64,000 nucleotides of DNA, from the NCBI GenBank assembly GCA_016899975.1, contig JACJJN010000013.1, positions 1-64,000 on the forward strand, written 5' to 3'. This document shows, in pieces, positions 32,986 through 42,608 of this stretch. A program made the position numbers and the translations under genes. The first letter of the stretch is position 1. Each line of letters begins with the position of its first letter. This DNA comes from Lacrimispora saccharolytica. Its GTDB lineage: Bacteria > Bacillota > Clostridia > Lachnospirales > Lachnospiraceae. The notes below the pieces were generated by a model. It ran no database searches. It was not told the DNA's origin and saw only the letters and a program-made list of their open reading frames with translations.

Positions 32986-34977
32986 TCACTCAATACTATC
33001 CGGTTCTCCGGACAGGACAAAATCGATCGTTCTGTTGGCAGGCGCCGCATCCTTGACACGGATCCTTACTTTCTGTCCCATACAGAAACGCCGTCCCGTC
33101 ACTTCTCCTACCAGCTGATAATTTTCTTCGTCAAATTCATAATAATCATCCCTGAGAGACATGATATGAACCAACCCTTCCACGGTATTCGGCAGCTCCA
33201 CATAGAAGCCCCAGCCGGTCACACCGGAGATCACTCCATCGTACTCTTCTCCCAGATGTTCCATCATATACTCTGCCTTCTTAAGCTTCACGGCCTCCCG
33301 CTCCACTTCCTGCGCCCTCTGCTCCATGGAACTGGACTGGCTGGCAACCGCCGGGAGCATCCGCGCGTATCCGGCGATCCTTCCTCCTTTTTCCAGTCTG
33401 CCCCTCAGGTCATCCTTGATGATCCGATGGATCTGAAGATCCGGATAACGACGGATCGGGGATGTGAAATGGCAGTAATATTTTGCCGCAAGGCCAAAAT
33501 GCCCGATACATTCCGTAGAATAGACAGCCCTGGACATCGACCGGAGCAGCAGCCTGCTGACCAGCGGTTCCTTCGCTGTTCCATCCAGGCCTGCAAGAAT
33601 CTTCTGAACCTCCGCCGGAGTGATATCGTGTCCCTTTTTGCTGACCGGAATTCCAAGACCGCGGATAAACTCCAGCGCTCCCTCCATCTTTTCCCGGTCC
33701 GGTTTCTCATGGGTCCGATAGACAAAAGGGATCTCCCTGGTGCAGTATTCCTTTGCCACCGTCTCGTTGGCAAGCAGCATGAAATCTTCAATCAGCCTGG
33801 TAGCCGTATTGGATTCATACGGATAGATATCTACCGGCGTTCCCTCCTCGTCCAGCACGATCTTGCTCTCCGGAAATTCAAACTCAATAGCTCCCCGCTT
33901 CTGCCGGCAGCTGCGCAGCAGGGCTGACAGTTCTGCCATCCGCTGAAACATCGGAACCAACACTTCATACTCTTTCATAAGTTCCGGATACTGCTCCGGT
34001 TCTGTCAGGATCCGGTTCACCGCCGTATAAGTCATCCTCCGGTCTACGTGGATCACCGTCTCTGCGATCCTGTGTTCCGTCACCTGCCCATCCGGGCTGA
34101 CTTTCATCAGACAGCTCAGAGCCAGACGGTCCTCTCCCTGATTGAGGGAACAGATCCCATTGGAAAGCTCTCTTGGCAGCATCGGGATCACGCGGTCCGG
34201 CAGATAAACACTGGTTCCTCTTTTCAACGCCTCTTTATCCAGCGCAGAGCCTGCCTGTACGTAATTGCTCACATCTGCGATATGAACGCCCAACAGATAG
34301 CAATCCCCGTCCATGGTCAAAGAAACCGCATCGTCCAGATCCTTTGCATCCTCTCCATCGATCGTCACCATCTGCCAGTCTCTCAGATCCAGCCTTCCGT
34401 CAAAATCGTTTGGGATCACGCTTTGCGGACAGCGGCATGCCATCTGCTGTACTTTCGGCGGAAATTCTTCCGGAAGTTCATAGACATCCACAACATCCTG
34501 TATATTCATCGTCTGAAGACGCGGTTTTTTCTCCTGATCTCCATCCCGTCTGAAACTTCCGTTTCTCCGGTCTTTCTCCCTGCCTTTCTGGCCCGCTCCC
34601 CGGTGTTCCGGACGGTTTCTGAACCTTCCCGCTCCTCTGTCCTGGTACGGGCTGTCCGAATAATCTTCGCCATGTGCCGGCACAGTCCCTGCCGAACGGC
34701 ATTTCTGATACTTTCCGCCTGCAATGATATCCGCCTTGCCTTCTTTCACCAGTTCTTCCAGAACCTCCGCCAGTTCATATCTCTGATTCCGCGGGATCTG
34801 CAGCAGCATCGCCATATCTTTTGCACGCATCGGCACATAATTCTTGGAGGACAACAGATCCAGGATCATTTTCTTTCTGTTTTTAAACAGCTGCTGATCC
34901 CTGCGCCTCGGTTTTCCTCTGTGTGCCTGCATGTCCTTTTTCTTTTTTGCATATTCTTTTTTGCTTTTTCTGCTCAT
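32986..34977 (-). CDS. rnr: Ribonuclease R, apparently without cold-shock domains
   Basis: Processive 3'-5' exoribonuclease. Residues about 30-95 form the N-terminal winged helix. The RNB catalytic domain starts near 195 with VTIDGEDAKDLDDAVS, whose Asp cluster binds Mg2+. A C-terminal S1 domain (about 575-655, YDGVISGVTGWGFYVEL) follows. Between 95 and 155, where two OB-fold cold-shock domains normally sit, there is only an Arg/Gly/Asp-rich low-complexity stretch. At 663 residues it is 50-150 shorter than usual. The frame is intact. Confidence 0.92.
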   Translation of the reverse strand: MSRKSKKEYAKKKKDMQAHRGKPRRRDQQLFKNRKKMILDLLSSKNYVPMRAKDMAMLLQIPRNQRYELAEVLEELVKEGKADIIAGGKYQKCRSAGTVPAHGEDYSDSPYQDRGAGRFRNRPEHRGAGQKGREKDRRNGSFRRDGDQEKKPRLQTMNIQDVVDVYELPEEFPPKVQQMACRCPQSVIPNDFDGRLDLRDWQMVTIDGEDAKDLDDAVSLTMDGDCYLLGVHIADVSNYVQAGSALDKEALKRGTSVYLPDRVIPMLPRELSNGICSLNQGEDRLALSCLMKVSPDGQVTEHRIAETVIHVDRRMTYTAVNRILTEPEQYPELMKEYEVLVPMFQRMAELSALLRSCRQKRGAIEFEFPESKIVLDEEGTPVDIYPYESNTATRLIEDFMLLANETVAKEYCTREIPFVYRTHEKPDREKMEGALEFIRGLGIPVSKKGHDITPAEVQKILAGLDGTAKEPLVSRLLLRSMSRAVYSTECIGHFGLAAKYYCHFTSPIRRYPDLQIHRIIKDDLRGRLEKGGRIAGYARMLPAVASQSSSMEQRAQEVEREAVKLKKAEYMMEHLGEEYDGVISGVTGWGFYVELPNTVEGLVHIMSLRDDYYEFDEENYQLVGEVTGRRFCMGQKVRIRVKDAAPANRTIDFVLSGEPDSIE

Positions 34978-35010
34978 TCTTCTCTCTTTTCTTTCTTTTT
35001 CTGTATAACG

Positions 35011-35040
35011 AAAAACCGGGAGCCGTTTGCACAGCTCCCG
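35011..35040 (-). terminator. Terminator of secG
   Basis: CGGGAGC (35017-35023) pairs with GCTCCCG (35034-35040), followed by GGTTTTT on the minus strand. Confidence 0.7.
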
Positions 35041-35044
35041 TGTC

Positions 35045-35281
35045 TTAAAAGTTCATGTTTAAAACCATTGACAATATGATAAACAAAACTGCCATAATCT
35101 TTGTCGCGCGGATCAGGGCACCCTCAGCAGAACGGCCTTTGTTTTTGCCCCAGTAAGTATCTGCGATACCGGCAATAGCACCCAGTCCCTGCTGCTTTCC
35201 TTCCTGCATCAATACAACTACGGTCAATGCAACACAGTCAATGACATATATTACTGTTAAAACAATTCTTAAAATCTCCAA
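35045..35281 (-). CDS. secG: Preprotein translocase subunit SecG
   Basis: Small membrane subunit of the SecYEG channel. Two helices (about 2-22 and 55-75) flank the QEGKQQGLGAIAG loop typical of SecG. Translation most likely starts at TTG 35281, with AGGAGG 7 bases upstream, giving 78 residues; the longer frame to 35338 reads through that ribosome site. It lies downstream of eno and upstream of rnr, a common Firmicutes order. Confidence 0.92.
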   Translation of the reverse strand: MEILRIVLTVIYVIDCVALTVVVLMQEGKQQGLGAIAGIADTYWGKNKGRSAEGALIRATKIMAVLFIILSMVLNMNF

Positions 35282-35368
35282 AACTGCACCTCCTAGGCTA
35301 ACTTTTATCAGTTTACCATAGGACCGGCGGGATTTCAACTGGTTTTGGCAATTTTTATCACTTTTTTT

Positions 35369-35401
35369 GTTCCGCCGCTGTAAGTGTCCCGCTGGCGGAA
35401 C
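35369..35401. repeat. Hairpin after eno, GTTCCGC-type
   Basis: GTTCCGCC (35369-35376) pairs with GGCGGAAC (35394-35401), next to CGGTTA. It resembles the GTAAC-GTTC-GC hairpin family (another at about 24764-24783). It has no U tract on the minus strand, so it need not terminate eno. Confidence 0.45.
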
Positions 35402-35406
35402 GGTTA

Positions 35407-37074
<1,668 letters not shown>

Positions 37075-37080
37075 GATTTT

Positions 37081-37109
37081 ATTCTAACAGACATTTTACA
37101 ATATGTCAA
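37081..37109 (-). promoter_or_regulatory. Consensus promoter upstream of the eno leader
   Basis: TTGACA (37109-37104) and TAGAAT (37086-37081) are 17 bases apart on the minus strand, within AT-rich DNA. Confidence 0.75.
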
Positions 37110-37310
37110 CATGTTTTTTTGATATTTTTAAGTTTTATTTTTATTTCCAATCTTCAATTTATTATTTTATTAATTTTCTGTCTTTTATATATATTTCAAA
37201 GACATGTTCAGATACAGCAAAAAAGGAAAAGATTCTGATTTTGTTCATTGACTTTGGGGGTTTGTTCATTATCAGAACCTTTTTCTATAAGGATAAATAA
37301 GGATATGAAT

Positions 37311-37335
37311 GAGAGCATATTTGAAAATTGCTTTC
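37311..37335. repeat. Dispersed AGAGCGTGTTTGAAA-type repeat
   Basis: GAGAGCATATTTGAAAATTGC directly abuts the stop of the esterase-like gene. Confidence 0.55.
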
Positions 37336-38055
37336 TTACGCTGCTGGAATTTCATGTTCACCAAATAGCCAGCCCATAACCGTCTCATCGTGGGCAAATG
37401 CCTGTCCGCCCGCATGCTGATCAGAGAAGCCCGCCTCCGAGAAATATTCCTGATCTTTTACATCCAGAACAACCAGGCTTTCTATCTGACTTTCTGTAAG
37501 TCCTGCCTCCAGATACAGTTCCCGAAGTCTTTCGTATGCCTCTTTCAGTGAAGACGAGCCATAATAGCTGTCGTCCTCGCCAATCGCCATATACACGGGA
37601 GTTCTCGCTTCCGCCAGAACTTTCAGATCTCCATCCCACTGCGAACTGGTCATCAGATACGCCGTATACAAGTCCGGACGCATTCCCATGACCAGAGAAC
37701 CGGTCTCACCGCCGCCGGACATACCATGGAGGTAAACTTTCTCCGGGTCGATCCTGTAGTTTGCAAGAAAATACTCCGTCAATACAATCGCTTCCCTCGC
37801 CGATGTCTCTCCCCAATCGGAGAGCTGGGGAGAGAGAACGATCATCTCGTCATCGTAGTTCACCGCTTCCGTGCCAAAATCTTCCACCATATTGGCGCCC
37901 ACTCCCTGAAAGTACAGACCTTCCCAGCCGGGCAATGTGACGAACAGTGCGTAAGGACTGGTTCCATCGTAACTTTCCGGGATATAACTGCTGAAATGAA
38001 TGTCGCCATACTCTTCTGTGTGCAAAACATTGTCATTCACAAAACCGCGCTGCAT
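37336..38055 (-). CDS. Alpha/beta hydrolase, esterase/PHB-depolymerase-like
   Basis: 239 residues of alpha/beta-hydrolase fold. The nucleophile elbow is HGMSGGGETG (Ser in G-x-S-x-G), the acid is probably in GEDDSYYG, and the late His is in FAHDETVMGWLF. The opening FSSYIPESYDGTSPYALFVTLPGW matches the LpqC/feruloyl-esterase-like group. No signal peptide is present although many relatives are secreted. GAGGTGAG lies upstream of the ATG. The substrate is unknown. It is monocistronic. Confidence 0.82.
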   Translation of the reverse strand: MQRGFVNDNVLHTEEYGDIHFSSYIPESYDGTSPYALFVTLPGWEGLYFQGVGANMVEDFGTEAVNYDDEMIVLSPQLSDWGETSAREAIVLTEYFLANYRIDPEKVYLHGMSGGGETGSLVMGMRPDLYTAYLMTSSQWDGDLKVLAEARTPVYMAIGEDDSYYGSSSLKEAYERLRELYLEAGLTESQIESLVVLDVKDQEYFSEAGFSDQHAGGQAFAHDETVMGWLFGEHEIPAA

Positions 38056-38213
38056 CTGTTTCTCACCTCACTTGACTGCAGGAATAACTTTTCAATAATT
38101 TACTACTTCTGATTGTACCGTTGTTTTGAAAAAAAGTACAATACCAGATGCGAAATGCGTCATAAACAAAATGCATAGCAGGCAAAAGAAAGAACCGATA
38201 TACGCAAAAAAAT

Positions 38214-38250
38214 CCCCTTTTGCCCGCCTTTCTTATGCAGACAAAAGGGG
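38214..38250 (-). terminator. Terminator of gpmI
   Basis: CCCCTTTTG pairs with CAAAAGGGG (38242-38250), and a U7 tract follows on the minus strand. Confidence 0.85.
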
Positions 38251-38258
38251 ATAATTAT

Positions 38259-39800
38259 TTACTTTCTCACCAGCAGAGAAGTTCCTGTCATCTCTTTCGG
38301 CTGTTCCATACCCATCAGCTCCAGCAGAGTCGGAACGATATCCGCAAGCTTTCCGCCCTCTCTCAAGGTATAGGAAGGATCTGCATTTACCAGGATAAAC
38401 GGTACCGGATTTGTGGTGTGTGCAGTAAACGGTTCACCGGTCTCATAATCCACCAGCTGCTCTGCATTTCCGTGGTCTGCGCAGATAAACATCTGTCCGT
38501 CCACTTCCTTGATCGCGTCTACCGCTCTTCCTACACATGCATCTACCGTCTCGATGGCTTTGATCGCTGCGTTTTCCACGCCTGTATGTCCAACCATATC
38601 CGGATTCGCGAAGTTGATGATGATCACATCGTATTTCTGGGACTTGATGGCATCCACCAGTTTGTCACAAACTTCCGGTGCGCTCATCTCCGGCTGAAGG
38701 TCATAGGTGGCAACCTTCGGAGATTTTACCAGGATACGGTCTTCTCCTTCGTTCGGTTCCTCAACACCGCCATTGAAGAAGAAGGTCACGTGAGCATATT
38801 TCTCGGTCTCAGCGATACGTGCCTGTGTCATATTGTGCGCAGCCAGATATTCGCCGAATGTATTTTTAATCTCTTCTTTTTTGAAAGCAACCAGTTTGCC
38901 CGGAATAGTTTCATCGTAATCTGTGAAGCATACGAAAGTCAGCTCCAGTTTCTTCTCTCTCTCGAAGCCCTTGAACTCCGGATCACAGAACGCGCGGGTC
39001 AACTCCCTTGCACGATCCGGACGGAAGTTGAAGAAGATCACGGAATCCTTATCCTGAATGGTTGCAACCGGATGTCCATCTTTTTCCATAACGGTCGGAA
39101 CTACAAACTCATCGGTCTTTCCTTCGTCGTAGGAAGCCTGTACTGCCTCAGCGGCATTCGTTCCCTTTACGCCTTCTCCTTTGGTCAGAGCTTTGTATGC
39201 CAATTCTACACGATCCCAGCGGTTGTCACGATCCATCGCATAATAACGACCGGATACAACGCCGATCTCTCCAACGCCCAGCTCATCCATTTTCTTCTGC
39301 AGCTCTTCGATATAACCTTTTCCGGATGCCGGAGGTGTGTCGCGGCCGTCCAGGAAGCAGTGTACATAAACCTTCTCCAGTCCCTGACGTTTTGCCAGCT
39401 CCAGAAGTCCGAACAGATGTGTGATATGACTGTGAACACCGCCGTCGGACAGCAGTCCGAACATATGCAGGGCGCTGTTATTCTTCTTTGCATTTTCAAC
39501 AGCTGCCAGCAGTTCCGGATTCTCAAAGAAATCTCCGTCTTCAATCGCTTTGGTGATCCTTGTCAGTTCCTGATATACAATACGGCCTGCACCCATGTTC
39601 AGATGTCCTACTTCAGAATTTCCCATCTGGCCTTCCGGAAGTCCCACTGCCATTCCGCTTGCCTGTCCTTCCACGTACGGGCACTGGCTCATCAACTGGT
39701 CCATAATCGGTGTTTTCGCCTCGCAGACAGCGTTGTGGTCACAGTTTTTGTTCAGTCCGTAGCCGTCCAGAATCATTAATACGGTTGGTTTTTTGCTCAT
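38259..39800 (-). CDS. gpmI: 2,3-bisphosphoglycerate-independent phosphoglycerate mutase
   Basis: Interconverts 3- and 2-phosphoglycerate using two Mn ions. It opens with VLMILDGYG (metal Asp). The phospho-Ser is in QMGNSEVGHLNMGAGR. Later metal ligands are in NFANPDMVGHTG and FICADHGNAEQ. The 513-residue length is standard. AGAGGAG precedes the ATG. It is monocistronic and separate from the gap-pgk-tpiA cluster. Confidence 0.97.
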   Translation of the reverse strand: MSKKPTVLMILDGYGLNKNCDHNAVCEAKTPIMDQLMSQCPYVEGQASGMAVGLPEGQMGNSEVGHLNMGAGRIVYQELTRITKAIEDGDFFENPELLAAVENAKKNNSALHMFGLLSDGGVHSHITHLFGLLELAKRQGLEKVYVHCFLDGRDTPPASGKGYIEELQKKMDELGVGEIGVVSGRYYAMDRDNRWDRVELAYKALTKGEGVKGTNAAEAVQASYDEGKTDEFVVPTVMEKDGHPVATIQDKDSVIFFNFRPDRARELTRAFCDPEFKGFEREKKLELTFVCFTDYDETIPGKLVAFKKEEIKNTFGEYLAAHNMTQARIAETEKYAHVTFFFNGGVEEPNEGEDRILVKSPKVATYDLQPEMSAPEVCDKLVDAIKSQKYDVIIINFANPDMVGHTGVENAAIKAIETVDACVGRAVDAIKEVDGQMFICADHGNAEQLVDYETGEPFTAHTTNPVPFILVNADPSYTLREGGKLADIVPTLLELMGMEQPKEMTGTSLLVRK

Positions 39801-40003
39801 GATTTTCTCCTCTCTATCAGTGATAACAAACGATGTTTTGTTATTTTCTTGTCAGAAACATTCTATCACGAAATCACACGGCGGTAAATGGCTTTTTTTC
39901 TTTTTTTGAGTGGGGGACGGGGAAAGGAGGAGCAGGTTATGCTTTCTTTGTTGCTTCTTTGGGGTTCTCGAAATATAATGAGTTTGTACAGGAGGATATT
40001 GTT

Positions 40004-40675
40004 ATGATTGAAGTTTATTATGCGGAAGATGATGAAAGTATCGCCAAATCCGTAAAAGAATATTTGGAGCAGCAGGACTGTAAGGTTGTAGTTTTTGGAG
40101 GGATTGCTGATCTCAGAAAGGCGTTGATCGGTCATCTGCCCTCTGTTCTTTTGCTGGACTGGAATATGCCGGATGGTGAGGGGAACGAATTTTGCCAGTG
40201 GATCCGGGAACGATGGAGGGACTTGCCTGTTATCTATCTGACCGTTCGTGGTGATTCTCATGATATTGTCACAGGATTCCAGAATGGCGCAGATGATTAT
40301 GTGGTAAAACCATTTGATCTCGCAGTCCTGTATTCACGTATTCTGGCATTGCTGAGGAGAGCAAGGAACACGAAAGAAACGAAATTGTTCTGCGATGACC
40401 TGATGCTGGATAAAGAAAAAACCGCCGTCTACTGTCAGCAGGAAGAAATCGTTGTCAGTCAGCCGGAATATCAGCTTCTCCTGCTGCTGATGGAGAATAA
40501 AGGGAAGACCGTCACCAGGAGGCAGATTTTGGAGCAGGTTTGGGACAGCAGCGGAAACTATGTAAATGACAATACGTTGACGGTTACCATGAAACGGCTG
40601 AGAGAAAATCTACATCACCCCCTCTGCCTGAAAACAATCCGAAGTTTTGGCTATCGCATGGAGGATACGAAATGA
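40004..40675 (+). CDS. OmpR-family response regulator
   Basis: 223 residues. Acidic pair AEDDE, phospho-Asp52 in LLLDWNMP, switch Lys in YVVKPFDL; the winged helix contains the NDNTLTVTMKRLRENL recognition segment and ends SFGYRME. The ATG at 40004 has a perfect AGGAGG 8 bases upstream; the frame to 39833 is an artefact. It overlaps the kinase by 4 bases. It opens a plus-strand module in a largely minus-strand region. Confidence 0.94.
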   Translation: MIEVYYAEDDESIAKSVKEYLEQQDCKVVVFGGIADLRKALIGHLPSVLLLDWNMPDGEGNEFCQWIRERWRDLPVIYLTVRGDSHDIVTGFQNGADDYVVKPFDLAVLYSRILALLRRARNTKETKLFCDDLMLDKEKTAVYCQQEEIVVSQPEYQLLLLLMENKGKTVTRRQILEQVWDSSGNYVNDNTLTVTMKRLRENLHHPLCLKTIRSFGYRMEDTK

Positions 40676-41859
40676 ATGAAAAGAGAAAACAGGGAATCCT
40701 ATTGCTTTTTCCATTGGTTATTCTTTTGTTGGGGACGGGTTTCACATCGGTGCTGTTTTATCATGTGTATCAACAGACAGCCTATGAACATATTTCGGCG
40801 TTCTGTGAAATCATCCTGGAAAACACCCCTGAAGCAGAACCACAGCTGTTATCCGCTTTAAAAGACTTTCACGCATTGACTGATCAAGAAGTCGCTGAAA
40901 ATCATCATTTAGAAAAATACGGATACCGCGCAGATGAATTTTGCAAAGACCTTCCACTCTATATTTTCCTTCTTCCTTTTCTTCTGTTTCTTGCGACTGC
41001 CTGTGCCTTTGCTTTCGTAATCCGGACATTCCACAGGCGAATTCAAAAACGTATCGCTGATTTAACCGAATATCTGGAGCAGGTCAACACAGGAGCTGTC
41101 GGAACATTGATACAGGCGCAGGAAGATGATTTTTCGCATTTACAGGATGAAATCTACAAAACAGTTACGATGCTCTGTCAGACCATAGAAGCAGCCGTTG
41201 CTGCAAAGTCGAATTTCGCTGAAAATCTGGCAAATATCGCACACCAGCTAAAAACACCGATCACATCAGCTTTCCTGTCTTTGCAGCTTATGAAGAAAGA
41301 AACTGCCAATGAGTATGTCACTTCGATGGAAAAGCAGCTGAAACGTTTAAACCGTCTGGAAGAATCCCTGCTCACGCTTTCCAGGATCGACTCCGGAACT
41401 CTGCCGTTCAAACAGGAACAAGTCGATCTTTATACGGCGCTGAATCTTGCCGCAGAAAATCTGAGTGACTTATTGCGAAAAAAACATATTTCCGTCGAAA
41501 TTCCGGAAAACGGCTGTATAGAATTTTCCGGTGATCTGGAATGGACCATGGAAGCCCTTATGAATTTGATGAAAAACTGTATGGAGCACTCACAATCCGG
41601 CGGAATTGTCCATTGCGGTTATTCAGAAAATCCTCTTTATGTCGAAGTTCGGATATGGGACGATGGAGCAGGCTTTGACCCGGAGGACATACCACACCTT
41701 TTCGACCGGTTTTATCGGGGCAGGCGCGCTGTGGGAAATGGAATCGGAATCGGACTGGCGCTTGCCCGCTCTATCTTTGAATTGCAAAACGGAACGGTTA
41801 CCGCCTATAATCTGCGAAACGGCGGCGCGTGTTTTGAAATAAGGATCTACAGTCACTGA
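40672..41859 (+). CDS. Sensor histidine kinase
   Basis: 395 residues. Helix 1 (about 8-30), a short extracellular loop of about 65 residues, helix 2 (about 96-117), a HAMP-like linker, then H box NIAHQLKTPITSAF. N box LMNLMKNCMEH, WDDGAGFDPEDIP and GNGIGIGLALA complete the ATPase. The loop is longer than in BceS kinases and shorter than in VanS, so direct ligand sensing is possible. Confidence 0.92.
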   Translation: MNEKRKQGILLLFPLVILLLGTGFTSVLFYHVYQQTAYEHISAFCEIILENTPEAEPQLLSALKDFHALTDQEVAENHHLEKYGYRADEFCKDLPLYIFLLPFLLFLATACAFAFVIRTFHRRIQKRIADLTEYLEQVNTGAVGTLIQAQEDDFSHLQDEIYKTVTMLCQTIEAAVAAKSNFAENLANIAHQLKTPITSAFLSLQLMKKETANEYVTSMEKQLKRLNRLEESLLTLSRIDSGTLPFKQEQVDLYTALNLAAENLSDLLRKKHISVEIPENGCIEFSGDLEWTMEALMNLMKNCMEHSQSGGIVHCGYSENPLYVEVRIWDDGAGFDPEDIPHLFDRFYRGRRAVGNGIGIGLALARSIFELQNGTVTAYNLRNGGACFEIRIYSH

Positions 41860-41883
41860 GATGTCACTTTCCTTTGTTATACT
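41852..41883 (+). promoter_or_regulatory. Promoter/operator of the second ABC pair
   Basis: Two GTCAC repeats (41852-41856 and 41863-41867) are 11 bases apart, one helical turn, as for OmpR-family sites. They sit at the -35 position of TATACT (41878-41883). The site overlaps the kinase stop codon and could allow separate induction of the transporter. Confidence 0.5.
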
Positions 41884-41923
41884 GTACGTATCCGAACAGC
41901 GGTATCAGAAAGGAGAACAGACC

Positions 41924-42604
41924 GTGGAAATACTAAGATGTGAAAATGTCCGAAAAGTATATGGTTCCGGAAACAATCAGGTTGTGGCACTGGACCACAT
42001 TGATCTGTCCGTACAAAAGGGGGAATTTGTGGCAATCGTGGGGGCGTCCGGTTCGGGAAAATCCACCCTGCTGCACATTCTGGGCAGTGTGGATCAGCCG
42101 ACGGAGGGAAACGTTTTGATAGAGGGGACAGATATCTCCACGATGAATCAAACGCAGGCAGCTATTTTCCGGCGCAGAAAAGTGGGGTTGGTTTATCAGT
42201 TCTATAATCTGATTCCGACGCTCACTGTCCGGAAAAATATCCTCATGCCGCTTCTGTTAGACAAGAGAAAACCAAATCAGGAATACTTTGACCAGATTGT
42301 CCATTCCCTTGGGATTGAAGACAAACTGGATGCTCTCCCCAGTCAGTTATCTGGCGGACAGCAACAGCGCGCGGCAATCGCCCGGTCTTTGATCTATCGG
42401 CCCGCATTGCTGCTCGCGGATGAGCCGACCGGAAATCTGGACCGGAAAAACGGAAAAGAAATTATCGATCTGCTGAAATTATCAAACCGCAACCTAAATC
42501 AGACCATCCTTCTGATCACCCATGATGAAAAGATTGCTCTGGAGGCAGACCGCATGATAACCATAGAGGACGGAAAGATTATCAGCGATCAGAAACGGAG
42601 GTAA
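41924..42604 (+). CDS. ABC transporter ATP-binding protein (MacB/LolD type)
   Basis: Walker A GASGSGKST, Q loop LVYQFYNLIP, signature LSGGQQQR, Walker B LLLADEPTGNLD, H loop LITHDE. The start is GTG at 41924 behind AAAGGAG, giving 226 residues. It works with the permease that begins 4 bases past its stop. The group exports or senses peptides, lantibiotics or lipids; the substrate here is unknown. Confidence 0.94.
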   Translation: MEILRCENVRKVYGSGNNQVVALDHIDLSVQKGEFVAIVGASGSGKSTLLHILGSVDQPTEGNVLIEGTDISTMNQTQAAIFRRRKVGLVYQFYNLIPTLTVRKNILMPLLLDKRKPNQEYFDQIVHSLGIEDKLDALPSQLSGGQQQRAAIARSLIYRPALLLADEPTGNLDRKNGKEIIDLLKLSNRNLNQTILLITHDEKIALEADRMITIEDGKIISDQKRR

Positions 42605-42608
42605 GGGT

